This document shows, one piece after another, positions 22,506 to 35,070 of a DNA stretch of 64,000 nucleotides. A program made the position numbers and the translations under genes. Source of the DNA: Paragonimus westermani (Eukaryota; Platyhelminthes; Trematoda; Plagiorchiida; Troglotrematidae). The notes beneath the pieces were generated by a model. It worked only from the letters and a program-made list of their open reading frames with translations. It did no database searches and was not told the origin of the DNA. The stretch covers positions 1-64,000 of the forward strand of contig QNGE01002701.1 in the NCBI GenBank assembly GCA_008508345.1, in the 5' to 3' direction. Numbering within the stretch: the first letter of the stretch is position 1; every line of letters starts with the position of its first letter.

Positions 22506-23124
22506 TACCCTGCAAGCACCAATTATGGAAAGGTTAAGTATGAATTAGGGCTGTTTTCGGGAAGATTTAGGGATGGATTTTTTTGACCAGCAGTATTGTG
22601 GTTGCTGAAAGTGTACCCATTCGCCTTTGTGCAAGTTTACTCCGTATTTATACAACACATGAAATACTTATAGGTTCTTCATGTTTAATGCAATTCCTTC
22701 GTGTTATAACACGAAGGAAGTTTTCGTTATACGTATATGCTTGTTCTCAGTGCGTTACACCTGTTAGGGTTGCCTTAGGGATTGTGTCACAAATCCCTAA
22801 CAACTTCCTCAGTGGTCTTGGGATTACCCAGGGGTTTATTTAGAAATTTGTTAGGGATTTGGGACAAAATCCCTGAGGCAGCCATAGCAAGTGTAACGCA
22901 CTGAGTACGAGTATACGTAAAACGACAACTTCCTAGAGTTTAATGCAATTCCTTCTTGTTGGGTACTTCATATATTTCATAAATACGAAGTATACTGGCG
23001 CACTGACGAATAGATACATTTTCAACAACCAAAATACTGTTTGTAAAAAGATTTATCCCTAAATCTTCTCAAAAACAACCCTAGTTCATCCTTAACTTGT
23101 TCCTTAATTGGTGCTAACAGGGTA
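22506..23124. mobile_element. Palindromic foldback (MITE-like) element
   Basis: The left arm (22506-22808) is the imperfect reverse complement of the right arm (22842-23124), with a loop of about 33 bases. The left end reads TACCCTGCAAGCACCAATTA; the right end, reverse-complemented, reads TACCCTGTTAGCACCAATTA. Nearly every feature of one arm has a partner in the other, including AGATTTAGGGAT near the ends, TCAGTGCGTTACAC and ACAAATCCCTAACAA near the loop. There is no coding capacity, so it would depend on a transposase made elsewhere. No clear target-site duplication is visible. Three copies lie in this window. The superfamily is undetermined. Confidence 0.85.
22694..22719. repeat. 26-bp perfect palindrome inside the left arm
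   Basis: The 26 bases centred on GTGTTATAACAC are a perfect palindrome, with TTCCTTC on the left flank and GAAGGAA on the right. The matching part of the right arm (CAATTCCTTCTTGTTGGG, near 22950) does not keep this palindrome, so it arose in or was lost from one arm only. Confidence 0.85.
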
Positions 23125-25984
23125 GCGGTAAACGCTGTAGCAAACAGAGCGTGCATGGTCATATAGATGAGAAAAAGTAAAATTCAAACTTACCATTGGC
23201 ACATGCGGCCCAAATAAACAGTTGGGCACAAGTCAAGAATCTCGCCACCTTTGATGTTTTACTTGAGCGGTGGTTTTTCACTCTCCACCACTCATAACAC
23301 CGTTTACCTTCGAATCTCCACACTACTCAAAACAGCTACATGAACGTGCTCTGGTTTTCCCGGGGCCGCTGAAGTGATGGTGATTATGGTTGTACACAAG
23401 TCACAATGCACACACGGTTTCACTGATTAAATCGCGCAACATGGTAGTTAATACGATTTTGCCAGATCCAATCCTTGCATGCCCTTGACTTTTTGTCATA
23501 AAACTTCGGATGGCAATTGATGAACCTCTAAAGCCACTGTAGCCTTCCGTGATAAATTAAAAAGTTCATCTCCGTTGAAATGTTTGAAGCAACCCCCCAG
23601 TTATTTAGTCTTAACGAGAACCGCAACACGCGTGCGCCTGCGGAAAATTCGTGGGTGAGCGTTTAATAGACAAAACTAGGAAAGCATTCAAGTGCTGTGA
23701 AAGTGCAGCTGCCAACCAGAATTCTTGTGTGCATTGTAAACCCCATTAGTATTGTGGAAACAATCCATTAAATCACACCTACGGAATGTCACCCTATATA
23801 TATTACTAGAAGTTAGACTACTTCATGGTTCTCAGAGTGGTTCCAAGCACGCAGTTACCCTAGTTCTGAAAATAGAGTGTAAAACAACCAAGTCTCCACT
23901 ACTGACAAGGTTGCGGGAAACTGATATACTGATACAATAGCGGAAACATAACTTTACGGCGTATTATGCTATTTGGCCAGTTAGTTGTGTAAGCATTCTC
24001 ATGTAGATTCGGAGATCAGCTGTAGTATCAAAACATGATTCCATGGGTAACTTTTGCTCTCATTATTTGCTTTATTACTTGGTCATACGAACCCCATTTT
24101 ATTCGACGAATTCTTGTTGCTTGGCGATATGAAACTACAGCAATGCTTTCTTAGATCTAACATGGAAATTTCTTTCTCGTTTTGCTTACTTGTGGTAAGT
24201 TTCCAAATGACGGTTTGCCGACAACCAGAGTAAATGTACTCACATCTGGGGAACGTTCAAGTGACTGCAAGGTTTGTTTTAGTGTTTTTTCGGCCCCACG
24301 TCGTAATAAATATAACAGCCACAAGGAGGCTTAGCAGAGTAACGTCGAAGGGGAAATGTGATCTTTTTGCCGCAGCGGTAAGCAGTAAATGTGACTGGCT
24401 GCACAAAATTTGGTCATAATTTGTAGGCACTTTAGAGTACTATGAGTTTCTCGGGAAAACTTGAAAATTCATATCCAAATTAATATAGATAGTGTAACAG
24501 TGAAAGTTAAATAAACTCAATGAGGATTTCAACGTGCACACACGGATGCTGATTCGTAAACAAATTTTTGGCGGAAATCTATGAAAAAGGGATGTCAATG
24601 CCACTAAAGTTAACTTTATTATTCAATTTGCCTTGTTCATTGCAAAGTTAGGTAACGAACAGCTAAAGATTTAGGGTCATTTCTGGAAGTTCGATGTTGA
24701 TGACGCCATTGCAAACTTGTACTCATTTCCCGTAACATAGCTGACAACCCAATCGCATGTGTGGTCTTTCGATGGAACTGTCACAGAGGATTCTGTTTTG
24801 AAGCTGGTGCTTAAGACTTGTTCGTTTTTGGTCACGGGCGTCTTTGTTGAATTGCACGTAGGTTGTGGAAGTACCACATGTGCAAATCCAAGTTTGTCTG
24901 ACTATTTGGATGAAAGAATCAAACATGTGGATATTCTTGTTGGTTGTGCCTAACAGGGTTCAGTGATTCGGATGTCTTTTATGCATGACATGCCATTGTT
25001 TGACTTATCGTGGGTTAGTTTGGAACCAACAGTCAGGAAGTCGTTACATGAAGTTTTTTGAAGTATTAAAGCCTGAACATCAAGGAACTGCAAGGAACTA
25101 TTGGTCTCTTGTTTTGAAACCACGGAATAATACTCATCTGTGATTGTTCACGCGATTGGAAGCGTCACGTAGTCTAGGGCAGCGGTGTTTCTGTTGCGAT
25201 GGAGTTTGCATCTTCAAACTGTGTACATACCTTTGTTTTTTTCTACCTCTTGTCTTGGCGTGGCTTGTAGGCTTACATCCTCGTAACAGAAATCCGTTCT
25301 TTTTCTACCATTAGCGTAATTGTGCACGCTCACTACGTGGTGGCAAAAACAAAATCAGACGTCAATCCATAGCTTCACCACCCTAATTAAACGCTCATTT
25401 TATTAACTGACTGTGCATCCAAATGTTTATGCATAGAATTGTGCTCTTCTCTACAAACTCTAAGAGCTACCATACATGTTTGTCTTCACCATCAAACTAA
25501 CGTGGTTGAAAAGTGGCCGAACGGCCTTCGATTCTTGAGTTCATTATCTTTTCAATTGGTGTTTTTGTTTTAAGGGGAGTTATTCCCTGTAAGTATTCTA
25601 TCAGATTCAGGCCTTATATAAACGAAACTCAGACAAGTTGGGGCCTGCTTTATTTTATAAAACCCGTTTTCATTCACCACCTTCGTTCGACGAGATTACG
25701 GGCTACCAGTTCTTTTTACTTCTGCTACGGACCACATCTTAGGCCTAAGATTAGGGAGCGAGTACTCTTGTGGTGTATGACTTTGCCCTTGTGACAGATT
25801 TTTTGGTTTAAGTTGTACGGGTTACATGGCCTCAATCTATGGTGGTTCACAGACCGTTCAGACTACTCTGATCAGGAAAATAATTTCATCTCCAGGGTAG
25901 GTACTTTACTTTCTCTCTGGTAGTGCAAAATACTAATCCGACGTTCATAAGCGTCTGTCCGTATCAACTCTTGATAGTGACCTA
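23125..25984. other. No recognisable gene; intron-like DNA
   Basis: AT-rich sequence with small frames only (for example 24759-24953 and 25513-25794 plus, 24677-24877 minus). None shows a protein motif. The stretch just before 25985 may belong to the RTE relic that follows, but I could not trace RT blocks there. Confidence 0.4.
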
Positions 25985-26520
25985 GTGGGTGTAGCTGAAA
26001 AGTGTACCTATATGAGCAGCTTCGTGGGTGTTTTTGAAGGTAAGGTCAAAGCGGTCGTCAGCCGTATTTGTAAAGTTATAAGCGCCAGTTTGTTTGGCAG
26101 AAGGACGTTAACCTTCCCCCCAAAATTAGTTTTGCAACCGGTACTGCTGTATGATTGCAGAACCTGGTGTATGTGAGCGGATGGTGTTCTTTGGCTACTA
26201 CCTGTTGACAGTCGTGATTTTTTCACGGTCCATAGTGCTCGACGGATTGATTGTTTGGGAAGCGAGGTTACAATGCAACGGACCTGTGCGATCAATCTGT
26301 ACGTCCTTATTTGTAACTTCATCATCACTTTACCATCACTTCCGCTGGCTCGGACATATGCCTCGTACATCACCCCACAGCCTGGTACCCTGCTGAACTT
26401 CATTTATGAAACTCGCGATTGTCTAGGAAAGACTGCATAAAGGCTAGGCCATGATTTGGCATCGGGACAGGAAACAATTGACTCTAAGATTTATCAAATT
26501 ATATCGACTCCCCTGTTAAG
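25985..26520 (+). pseudogene. RTE-like LINE RT, C-terminal relic
   Basis: The frame reads VVSRICKVISASLFGRRTLT, then LQPVLLYDCRTWCM, matching the LLYGCETW box that follows the RT core in RTE-type LINEs. In a shifted frame LPVDSRDFFTVHSARRIDCL corresponds to LLVFDHRCLRRIA, and FRWLGHMPRTSPHSLVPC corresponds to LRWLGHVLRM followed by the proline-rich segment. GPKGRIHF stands where GPRDSxNRW is expected. Stops and frameshifts are frequent. Only this C-terminal end of the polymerase protein is recognisable, so it is a strongly decayed, probably 5'-truncated insertion. Confidence 0.6.
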
Positions 26521-29500
26521 GACCGAAGGGGCGGATACATTTCTATTTAAAGTCACTGCCAATTTTGATGCAAAAACAATCAGTTCAGTCTGTGCGAACA
26601 ATTTATTGTGATAAATACGATACTCCGCTCCTCCCTCCGTTTGTTCCGTAGTTGGTAACAATAGGCCTACTGCTGTACTCACTTCTATCCTGCGTGAATT
26701 CTGTTAAAATATTTGTCACTGAAGGTCGTATGCTTCCGGATCGGGTAACCTTTCTGAACAGCAATTGGAATTATCACAGAGTCCCCAACTTAGTTGAAGG
26801 CAGTTACCTTTGAAACACCGTGAAGATACGAAATCAGTTTCCTGAAGTGCCCTCGGAACGAGAGCTTTCGAAGGGGATGAACCTGTTAGAAGGGTGTTGG
26901 CAATTCATGCGTTATTGGACGGGGAAACCTGCGGGGTCATCTCTCGTCTTACTCTGAAACCACTGAGTTTAAGGAGGACAGCCACTGCTTATGGACAAGA
27001 GGATCCATATTCTACCTGAGGAGTTGTCGCACCGTACTTTGTTCATCGGGACTGCCAACAGTCGTACGGAACCGCGAGTTAGTCAGACAATAATTCGGTC
27101 ATGAACCATAAAGACACTGGCTGTTCCACTAGGTACCGTCGGTAACTGGAGGGTGGCGCACATCGACCGTGATCAGTGAAATGGTCAAGACTTTCATAAC
27201 GCTCCGTCGGTTCGCTGAATATATGACCCGGTCATCTTGCGCATGTATTCTTTTTTTGCCGTGACCATTGGTTGCAAATTTGGGACTTTTATAAACCTAC
27301 ACTGATGGCTGGCAGATGCTCACGTGGACAACCTCCTTCATACATACTAATTAACGCCTGACGATGGCCACAACGCATGAACGTTCATGCCTTCTTATCA
27401 GTCAAAAAAAAATCTGTGATGCAGCATGTGTTGTAGATTTGAGAGCACCGTACACTTTTGCTATCCCCAGTTGCATATATGGACTGGCTTCAATGAATCG
27501 TTACACATTAATCTTCGCTGAAATGTGGATGTAACGCTTAAATCGTGGGCTGCAGTGCTTGACAAACTCCATCATTGTTATTACTAATATCTGTGAAAAT
27601 AAGTTTACCTTCTTGTTGACACTTGCAAATGAGAAAGCACGTTTTTGCCACTTCCCGTCTGACAGCCTACTCTTTACAGCAACAAATGTTCAAGAAACGG
27701 GTCATTTGAACGCCTGGGTTTAAAAATCAGGAGTGCATAAAAACACTTTTCTCTGTGTCAAATATTAAGACGATGGTAATGATGTTAGTATTTGTTCTAT
27801 TTTGCTGGTCTAGTCATTTGTTAATGGCCGATTTAATTCTACCTCATTAAATGTTTTTCAAGGAATCATATAAGACCTGCGGTAGTTTTGCCTACATATT
27901 GTTTTTTGTCTTCGTTCACGGCCCCCATCCGCATATCTGAATCTGTGTGATTTAAGGTACAAATCGTTGAAGCAAATTAACCGTGATAGTATCAGTTAAA
28001 AACTGTGATTTTTATATGCGCACTTGAAATGTAGTGATCTCATAATGTGCACTGAATCAGATTACCACTGTCTTGCGAAAGCATTTTGAGTCACTTGTCC
28101 AATGCGTACTAATTTTCAGCTTTGCAGCAAGCGCCGTAAAGCAACATAATGAACGCTTGAGTGAAGGCCGCATACAGCGTTTAACAGACTCTTTACTCAT
28201 AAATCAGGAGCCGAAAACCGTCCTAGTTTGTCAGATATTCGTATCATCTCAAGATTGACATATTCAAGCATTACGGTAGCCCAGACCGTTAAACATCGTC
28301 CTGTCATTAATTTGATCTTGGTCTGTGTATGTTGAGCGTTTCAGTTCAGTCTTGTTGTTGGTTCTTCTACCATAACTTTCTACCATAACTTTCTCAGCTA
28401 AGTGAGAGCCACCTGACAAAGCTGAGGTGCTTTATTAATTCCTAAAGGATAACTCATTTAGCGCCTGCTCTTGCTATCATTTTGGGCTTTCAAAACGACT
28501 TGTTTGCAAATAGTTGCCAATGTTTTCGACGTTGTTTCCTTAAAGAAAATTGAGGATGGTTATGAACATTTGTAGTTTATGGTGTGGAGGTTACTGGCTC
28601 CGGATTGTTCTCGCAGCCGATTCTCTAGCCTACCAGTATTTCATTACCATTTTAAGTGTCAGATTCAGAGGGGTTTCGCGTGAATCTTGGTTTTATGCAA
28701 AGCAAAGGACACTTGTGCATACCCACTGGACTTTCTCATTACATTGTAACTGTTGAATTCACCACAGTTTGAGCTGACTTATACGTTGGGTTAACAACAT
28801 TTAAGTTTGGCTCGACAAAACGTGTGGTTTACCAGAAATGTGGGAATGTTCTGTCTGAAATTCTCATTGCTCGAAAACTTGAACAATAAGTGATTTTTTC
28901 TTTCCCTCTTTGTGCTTTTGGAAGCTTCGTGAACAAAATCCCTTGGGCTCTCGTTTGTTTGAAAGGAATGAGACAACTAACAGATAGACTGCGTGTGTAC
29001 GCCATATTTTACGTATATCATACTACGTCACCCAGAGCAAGGCAGCTTACCTTTGTTTCAGGTCATTTCATCATGCAAATTCTGATGTACCGTGACTAAT
29101 AGTTGGAATATTCGCTTGTGAGTGTTCCGTGTATCTTCACGTGGTGTGGTAGTGCACTTCGAAAGATTCCACTCCACTGCCCCGTGTGAGCTCATAATCA
29201 GGTGACTGTATACACCTTCGAGGGAAAACACTGCTCTATATAGTCTAATGTCATTATAAGTAATGGAGTTTGGTTGTTTCTTTGCCCATATTATTTTCGC
29301 TTTCCCATACAACTGCTTCAGTGTTTATGATTTTAAGACCATTTACACAGTTATAGTTGCACATGATACTTACATAACGCACCTTGTCGGCAAAACGCTT
29401 TTCACTTGCATCCTTACTTCTTGACTGACACCATTTTGCTTGTTAGAACTATTCGAAAGGATTAACCAAGGTCAAGGACTTTTATTGGTCATGGTTTCCA

Positions 29501-32500
29501 GGGAATCCAGAAAGTCGTTGTTTTCCTTTCCCGAATTGTTTTTAAATAACCTCCCAAGAAAGTCGCAGCCACACAATATGCGCATATATATCTTCAGCCA
29601 TCCGACGATAGGGCAAAAGTATTTCTGTAGTTAGTACGCAATATACTTGGAGCATTATATAGTTTCGCTCTGTCTTAGAAGGCTTCATTTTTTCCTGATG
29701 CGTTCACGTTAGTCCTTTGTCGAGGACTGATGATTGCAGTTTCAACTGAATTATGTGAAAAAATTATATCAAACAGAGGCATTAACTTTTGCTGACCTTT
29801 TGCTTACACTTTATTGTATATCATCATCGTCATTCTTCTTTATAGCCTTCTTTGGTTCAATGGTTGATCAATCGGTAAATAGAACAATTCTTCTGAATGA
29901 GGTGAAGACTCAGGTGGGTTGTTTCATGTGAGACTTGTTTTCATTTGAAATTTCTGTTTGTTAAGATACTATCTTCATTGCTGTTATACCGCTCCCTCAT
30001 TACAATGCCTATCCGAAGTGAATACCGTAATGCTGAACCCATTGAATACATACTATAACTTTTGCCATATTCCAAGTGGAACGTATTCCAAAAAGAACAG
30101 CTTGCATGACATTGGGGTATTTTGTGAACAATGCTTCACCTAGTCATCAAGTATCTGTTGCTTGATCGTGGTCTCCCTCGAACAAGCGGTCATTCCATCC
30201 TGGTAACCTTTGACCACAGCCTGGAAATCCTTTTTATTCCAGCAATCTCAGCCTGTTAAAACCGGTGTACTTCTGTCAAACACCTGTTTGATCTCGTTAT
30301 GTGGTGTCAAAAGCCACGTACAGATGTGATTATTTGATTTGCTAAATACTCATTGACATGAGTATTGAATCTTCCATTTTTTTTTGTTGCTTTTCATTCG
30401 GTGGGCGTATTTTTTAAGGCACTATGTATTTTACTCATCTTAACGCAGCCTGACTGGCCGTTTTGCTCCTACCGAAGTGAACGGCTTGCATTTTTTATAT
30501 ACGGTATTCGCCATTTTGGCTCCATCTGACTACCTGTAAAGAAATTTGCCACGATGTGCTTCGAATAGATTAAACCTAAATCACACATTTCGTGTTGTTT
30601 GCTTATGCGGTGTTTGCACAACCACACCTCTGAGTAAATGGTGGCTAATGGTAGGATGCATAAAGTTACTTTTATGTTTGATCACCTCATCTGGGTTTGG
30701 TGCGGTAGGCTGGTGACAACTTACTAAGCGTACTAGGCAACTCTTCGAAGTTTATTCAAAGAGCCACAACACTGATTATGACGATCATGAAAGCAAAACT
30801 GGCGTCGAATCAGACACAGATTATGAGCAAGTTTGCTGAAGTGGTCGGTGCTTGTGAGCAATCAATATATTCGCCAACTGTAGAGGTGACTACCACCCAG
30901 TTTGTAGACAAATGGTCAGAACCGGAATTGTAACTGACAGGTTTAAAGCAGTTCAGAATGGCATGGAAAAAATAGAAACAATAGTGATCATGCAGGAAAT
31001 CGTTCTGGTGATGACCACCATATAAAGGTTGTTTTGAAACAAAGGGTTGTTGTAGGAGTTAGTGAGTGGTCTTTCAGTACCAGCCGCAGGTGAATACTTT
31101 TCATGAGGGTGTTGTTTTTGGAGGCTGTACAATCCTTCGAAAGTCAATTCTCTTGTCTAGCACCGATGCACACACGCTAGTTTGTGTGTGGCTTTAGTGT
31201 AGTCGCTGTGGTTTTATCTCACTACTCTGCCCTACTGCGGTTGTGTGTTGAGCTAGCTTTATCACTAATCTTGCCCAATACCTTTCCTCCACAATGGTCT
31301 ATGAGGGTGTGGTAGGGAATTACTTTACATTGAGTTCTTGTGATGTGATCCGCACAGCCTTGCACACGTATGCTGCGGGGTTACAGAACCACAGTTTCTG
31401 GTTTATATATCATGGGGGCTGTCTTACTCATTACGTCTACGTTAGTCACACGGAAGAGGGAAAGCTGTTAGTCAGCGAGACCACGTAGGGAATTCATGTC
31501 TCTCTATATGACCTACAATGATTACACCAACACAGAAGTTTGATGGCAGCCGCTTCGGCTTAAGGTAAGTTATTCACAGGAGTTTAAACCGTGCAATTTG
31601 AGTCCCGCACCTTCCCTTTCGTTCATCCGTTAACTATTGATATTATTTTATTGTGCGGTTTTGTGAGTGGTAGGTACCAACTTCGATCAGTGATGCATTA
31701 CCATCGATGACTATGTGATGTTACTGCTCCTATTTAGAGATACTTTGACAACTTTTACAGTCATGAAACGAGTGCCGTGGTGTTTGTTTGTCTTCTTGTG
31801 CACAATCAGGTTTTCGATGGAAAACCTGAATAATCTCAGAATTCAAAAACAATCCACCGACCTCTACCTTCGTCTCAGCGCGCGCCTATGAGCACCATTC
31901 AAACGCATCTAAATCAAAACCTGTTTTCGTTCCCACCAGACCTCATAATAGGGGGACCGAACCTTTGGAACGTTTTTCTTTACTCGTTATTAGATCACTT
32001 ATCGTCAGCTGCGTGCAAAGATTAATCTTTTCTGACCAAAGTTAAGTGTTGAAAACAATGCATGTAAAACTGAGTGCTAACTTTAAGTTAAGACTAGTTC
32101 GAACATGTGCCCCTTATTACGGCTACTCAGAAGCATTGTTTTAGGACCAGAAAACAAACCTGTCAATATGATATTTCCAGTACTTAATTCTCACTTCCGT
32201 ATTGTCACCACAGTAAAAGAATCCAGAATCCTTAGCCCATTTCCTCTAATTCCTAATCATAATCCCACTGTCATAGTTTGGGTATTCACACTAAGAAAAA
32301 AAATCTTGCTGCCATATTTCTTCAGTAAAATGTCACGCATGAGATAAAATCTGTCTGCTGTTATAAATACAGTATGCACTTTCAGCACTGGACTAAATCG
32401 GTAGGTGTGATCTCGTTTGACTTGGACAGAGTGATGGAAATCTGCACTATTTGCTTAAAATGAGATATTATCTTCACACGATCTTTTGTTAGTCCTGAAT

Positions 32501-33404
32501 TGATGTAAAAGGAACAATGCAACGATCACTCAGTTTGCCATATCTTAGGTCATTGTAAGTCACTTTTAATGGCACATGCGCACTAACGACTTTCATCCTT
32601 GTTTGCTCTGTCATGCTGAGGCAGACTGAGACACTACCGCTTTAATATTACTCAAGTTTCTGCAGCAGTTTCTTTTAGTGAGTATACGAGCGTCAATAGT
32701 TGAGCATTATTATTGTTAGCTGTAGGCCGCGTTTCTAAGTAATGTGCCTCGAGCTGCCGTTGAATTTGACAGCAGCCCGCAAAGTTGCCGATTGACAACT
32801 AAGTACAGCTGTGTAAAGAATGTAAACCTGGTCAAAAGTCATTCATAGAGAAGAGTCAACAACATTACGGATGCAGGCTAGTCACTAACTGTGGCACTGC
32901 TATATTCGAGAGTGTTTTTAACCTGTGGGGTAGGCAATCATGAATCTGGCATGCAACACCTATCAACGTTGTTCGGTGGGGCGGTGATGGTTTTCATAGC
33001 CTGTGTGCGCGTTATCACCTGACCACTTTGTGGCCTCTTACAACCATTAGTGGCTACACTGAACAAAGCACGGTGCGTCAAACGCTCTATAGACATAAGA
33101 TTGCTTCGACCGTTATTTTGTTAGATGTTTGCTGACACGTGACTAACTTAGATGCCTGCGGCATGAACGCCTCTGCAGGTTGTTTGACTGTACGCATGGA
33201 AACAGTGAAGGTGATTTGAACTCGAACTGATGATGCCTGATGGCAGTCATCGTGCGCGCTATCGAACTATCTTAAATTCATTCATGTCTGATTGTTTCAG
33301 TTGAAGAACGGTCGCAGTAAAGCAGTTAAGATGTATGATAGGTTGCAATACACACACAGCAGTTTTATTTTCTGTAATCTAAATGTTTTTCACTATGTTT
33401 CTGC
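26521..33404. other. No confident gene; long intron-like region
   Basis: T-rich, AT-rich plus strand with no long open frame. Two short stretches look like they could be exons: 28120-28220, behind TACTAATTTTCAG, and 29846-29913, between CTTCTTTATAG and GTGGGT. Neither matches a family I know. An exact 13-bp tandem pair lies at 28368-28393. No other transposon motif was recognised. Confidence 0.45.
28368..28393. repeat. Exact 13-bp tandem duplication
   Basis: TACCATAACTTTC occurs twice in direct succession. It is a small slippage-type duplication with no evident function. Confidence 0.9.
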
Positions 33405-33500
33405 CTCTAGGATATTCCATCTCACTGTTGGTGGTGCACGGCGAGCCACAGTACCCTGCGCTCAGGTTCATGGCTGTCATGGTGATGATGAACACTCTAA
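33405..33500 (+). repeat. RTE-like LINE 3' end without its coding region
   Basis: TCTAGGATATTCCATCTCAC, then CGAGCCACAGTACCCTGC and GTCATGGTGATGATGAAC align over about 95 bp with 57365-57455, the 3' end of a clear RTE-like fragment. The tail GATGATGA fits the short-repeat tails of RTE LINEs. No RT coding sequence precedes it, so this is probably a severely 5'-truncated insertion. It also contains two open frames (33292-33609 and 33383-33589), which I treat as chance. Confidence 0.6.
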
Positions 33501-34075
33501 ATCTCTTCCTTTTCGGGGACTTCTGCGACAAAGTGTGGGGAAAGAACTTCACCTTAAGTATCTCTCTGTCGTATATAGGAGCCTCTTAATTACATTGCGT
33601 CCTTTCTGAACTCAGTAGCCAGGTCTCTTTTAATGGCACATCCAAATTATTCTTCGATCAATGACTGAGAGATTTGACATTATTAAGCTGACTACGCGCC
33701 GACGAACGTGACTTAGGTGGTCCGCATATATTGTGCTCGTCGAACAGACAACAATCTGGAACACCTGTATGGGTTCCAGTCATGCACTAGTCTAGTCTAG
33801 GACCCCACTCACCAGACGATCTTAATGCACAATGCGCACGTATACGGCATGCCATGCATGAGTGTTACTACGGCTCGTTTACCTGCCAACTACTAGATCT
33901 CTGTGTGAGCCCAGGAACTTCTTTGCACTCACTGGAATATTTTTTCTAGAAGCAAGTACAATGTGGTCCACAGAGTTACTCACCTGGGATTCTAAAAGCA
34001 GTTAAGAGAGGATCGCGAGGCCTGACGGACACAGCGCTGGACTGAGCACTTCCAACAGTCCAGTCACCTGCACCA
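33501..34075. other. No recognisable gene
   Basis: Short intervening sequence between two RTE-type fragments; it may hold the 5' part of the following relic but no endonuclease motif is visible. Confidence 0.35.
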
Positions 34076-35070
34076 TTGATTACGTCTTCAGACTCTGCTT
34101 GTGCTCATCGGCCCGTTGACGTTTCTGCGCCTCCGGAAATAAACGTCTCGCTTGAGATTACTTTTCTGAAACGTCACGCGATGCTCGGCCTAAACGAACT
34201 CCCTCCTGCTCTTTTCGTAAATGAAAGTTCAGTCTTTGTTAGAGAGCTGATGGCTCTGCCTCAGAACTTCTGGATCAGTGAAGTTGTTACAAATTACTGA
34301 AGTCTGGCGAACATCATCCCTATTTTCAAAAGATCTCACACATTTCCTGTACACACCACCGAGGGATTGTCTTGATTTCTTTTGCTCCGACTTTGCTTGC
34401 AGTCACTGTATTCCGTAAACTAGGCGAGACGCGCAAACAGCATATCTGTGAACAGCAAGCTTGATTTTCCTCCGACCGTGTCTGCGTTAATCACCTCTTC
34501 ATACTTCACTAAATGTTTGAACTTTGCCAGTCATACAGGCCAACGGTTGTTTTCTACCGAGACGGTAGAGGGGCCTTTGACTCGGGTGCCGGAGCTGCAC
34601 TGCGAAGCTACCTTTTGACAAAGGGTGGATTTGAGACTTATGTGAACATCATGAAAACAATTTACTATCAGATCTCGGGCATGGTTAGAGCTTATGACAA
34701 AATATCGCCTATGTTTAACATCTCAATTTAGAGGTGACAAAACTGTTTGGCTTATTCTTTTGTTTTGCTTTACAGTAGACTAGATCCTAAAGTGTACCCC
34801 GACAGACTATGAATATGATTATATGGGATTGCTCCCCTGTGTTTGACTTCTGGCCATAGAATATACGGATGACTGCCATAATCTGCGGAGGCTCACACAG
34901 GGAGCCTAGGGCATCCTGAACACATTAGAAGTTTCGGATCGTCGGTTTGTTATAGCTTTTGCACTGAATAAGTGCAAGATGATGTTACAAGACTGACAAG
35001 ATTTCACGTCTGCTCTCACTTTTGATGGTCAACGTCTGGAAACAAATGTCAGCCCGCCGCCTGCTAGTTT
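34076..35070 (+). pseudogene. RTE-like LINE reverse transcriptase relic
   Basis: The frame 34076-34300 gives LGLNELPPALFVNESSVFVR (family AAGPDGLPPALFKxGG), then IIPIFKRS (family VVPIFKKG). The frame 34513-34731 gives CQSYRPTVVFYRDGRGAFDS (family RPTIVVFLDxKGAFDS, RT motif A with its aspartate), then FETYVNIMKTIYYQISG and VRAYDKISPMF. Near 34855 IEYTDDCHNL is the catalytic C motif (usually YADD, here YTDD), and near 34970 ALNKCKMMLQD matches ASKCKxLLQDW. The order fits one RT. Several frameshifts and stops make it inactive. The motif B region is not recognisable. Confidence 0.75.

Noticed and set aside
33292..33609. Two overlapping plus-strand frames, one with a membrane-like stretch (RFMAVMVMMNTLNLFLFG), behind a CTCTAG acceptor-like site
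   Set aside because: The same bases align with the 3' end of an RTE-like LINE at 57365-57455, including the TCTAG, so the frames are best explained as chance reading of repeat DNA.
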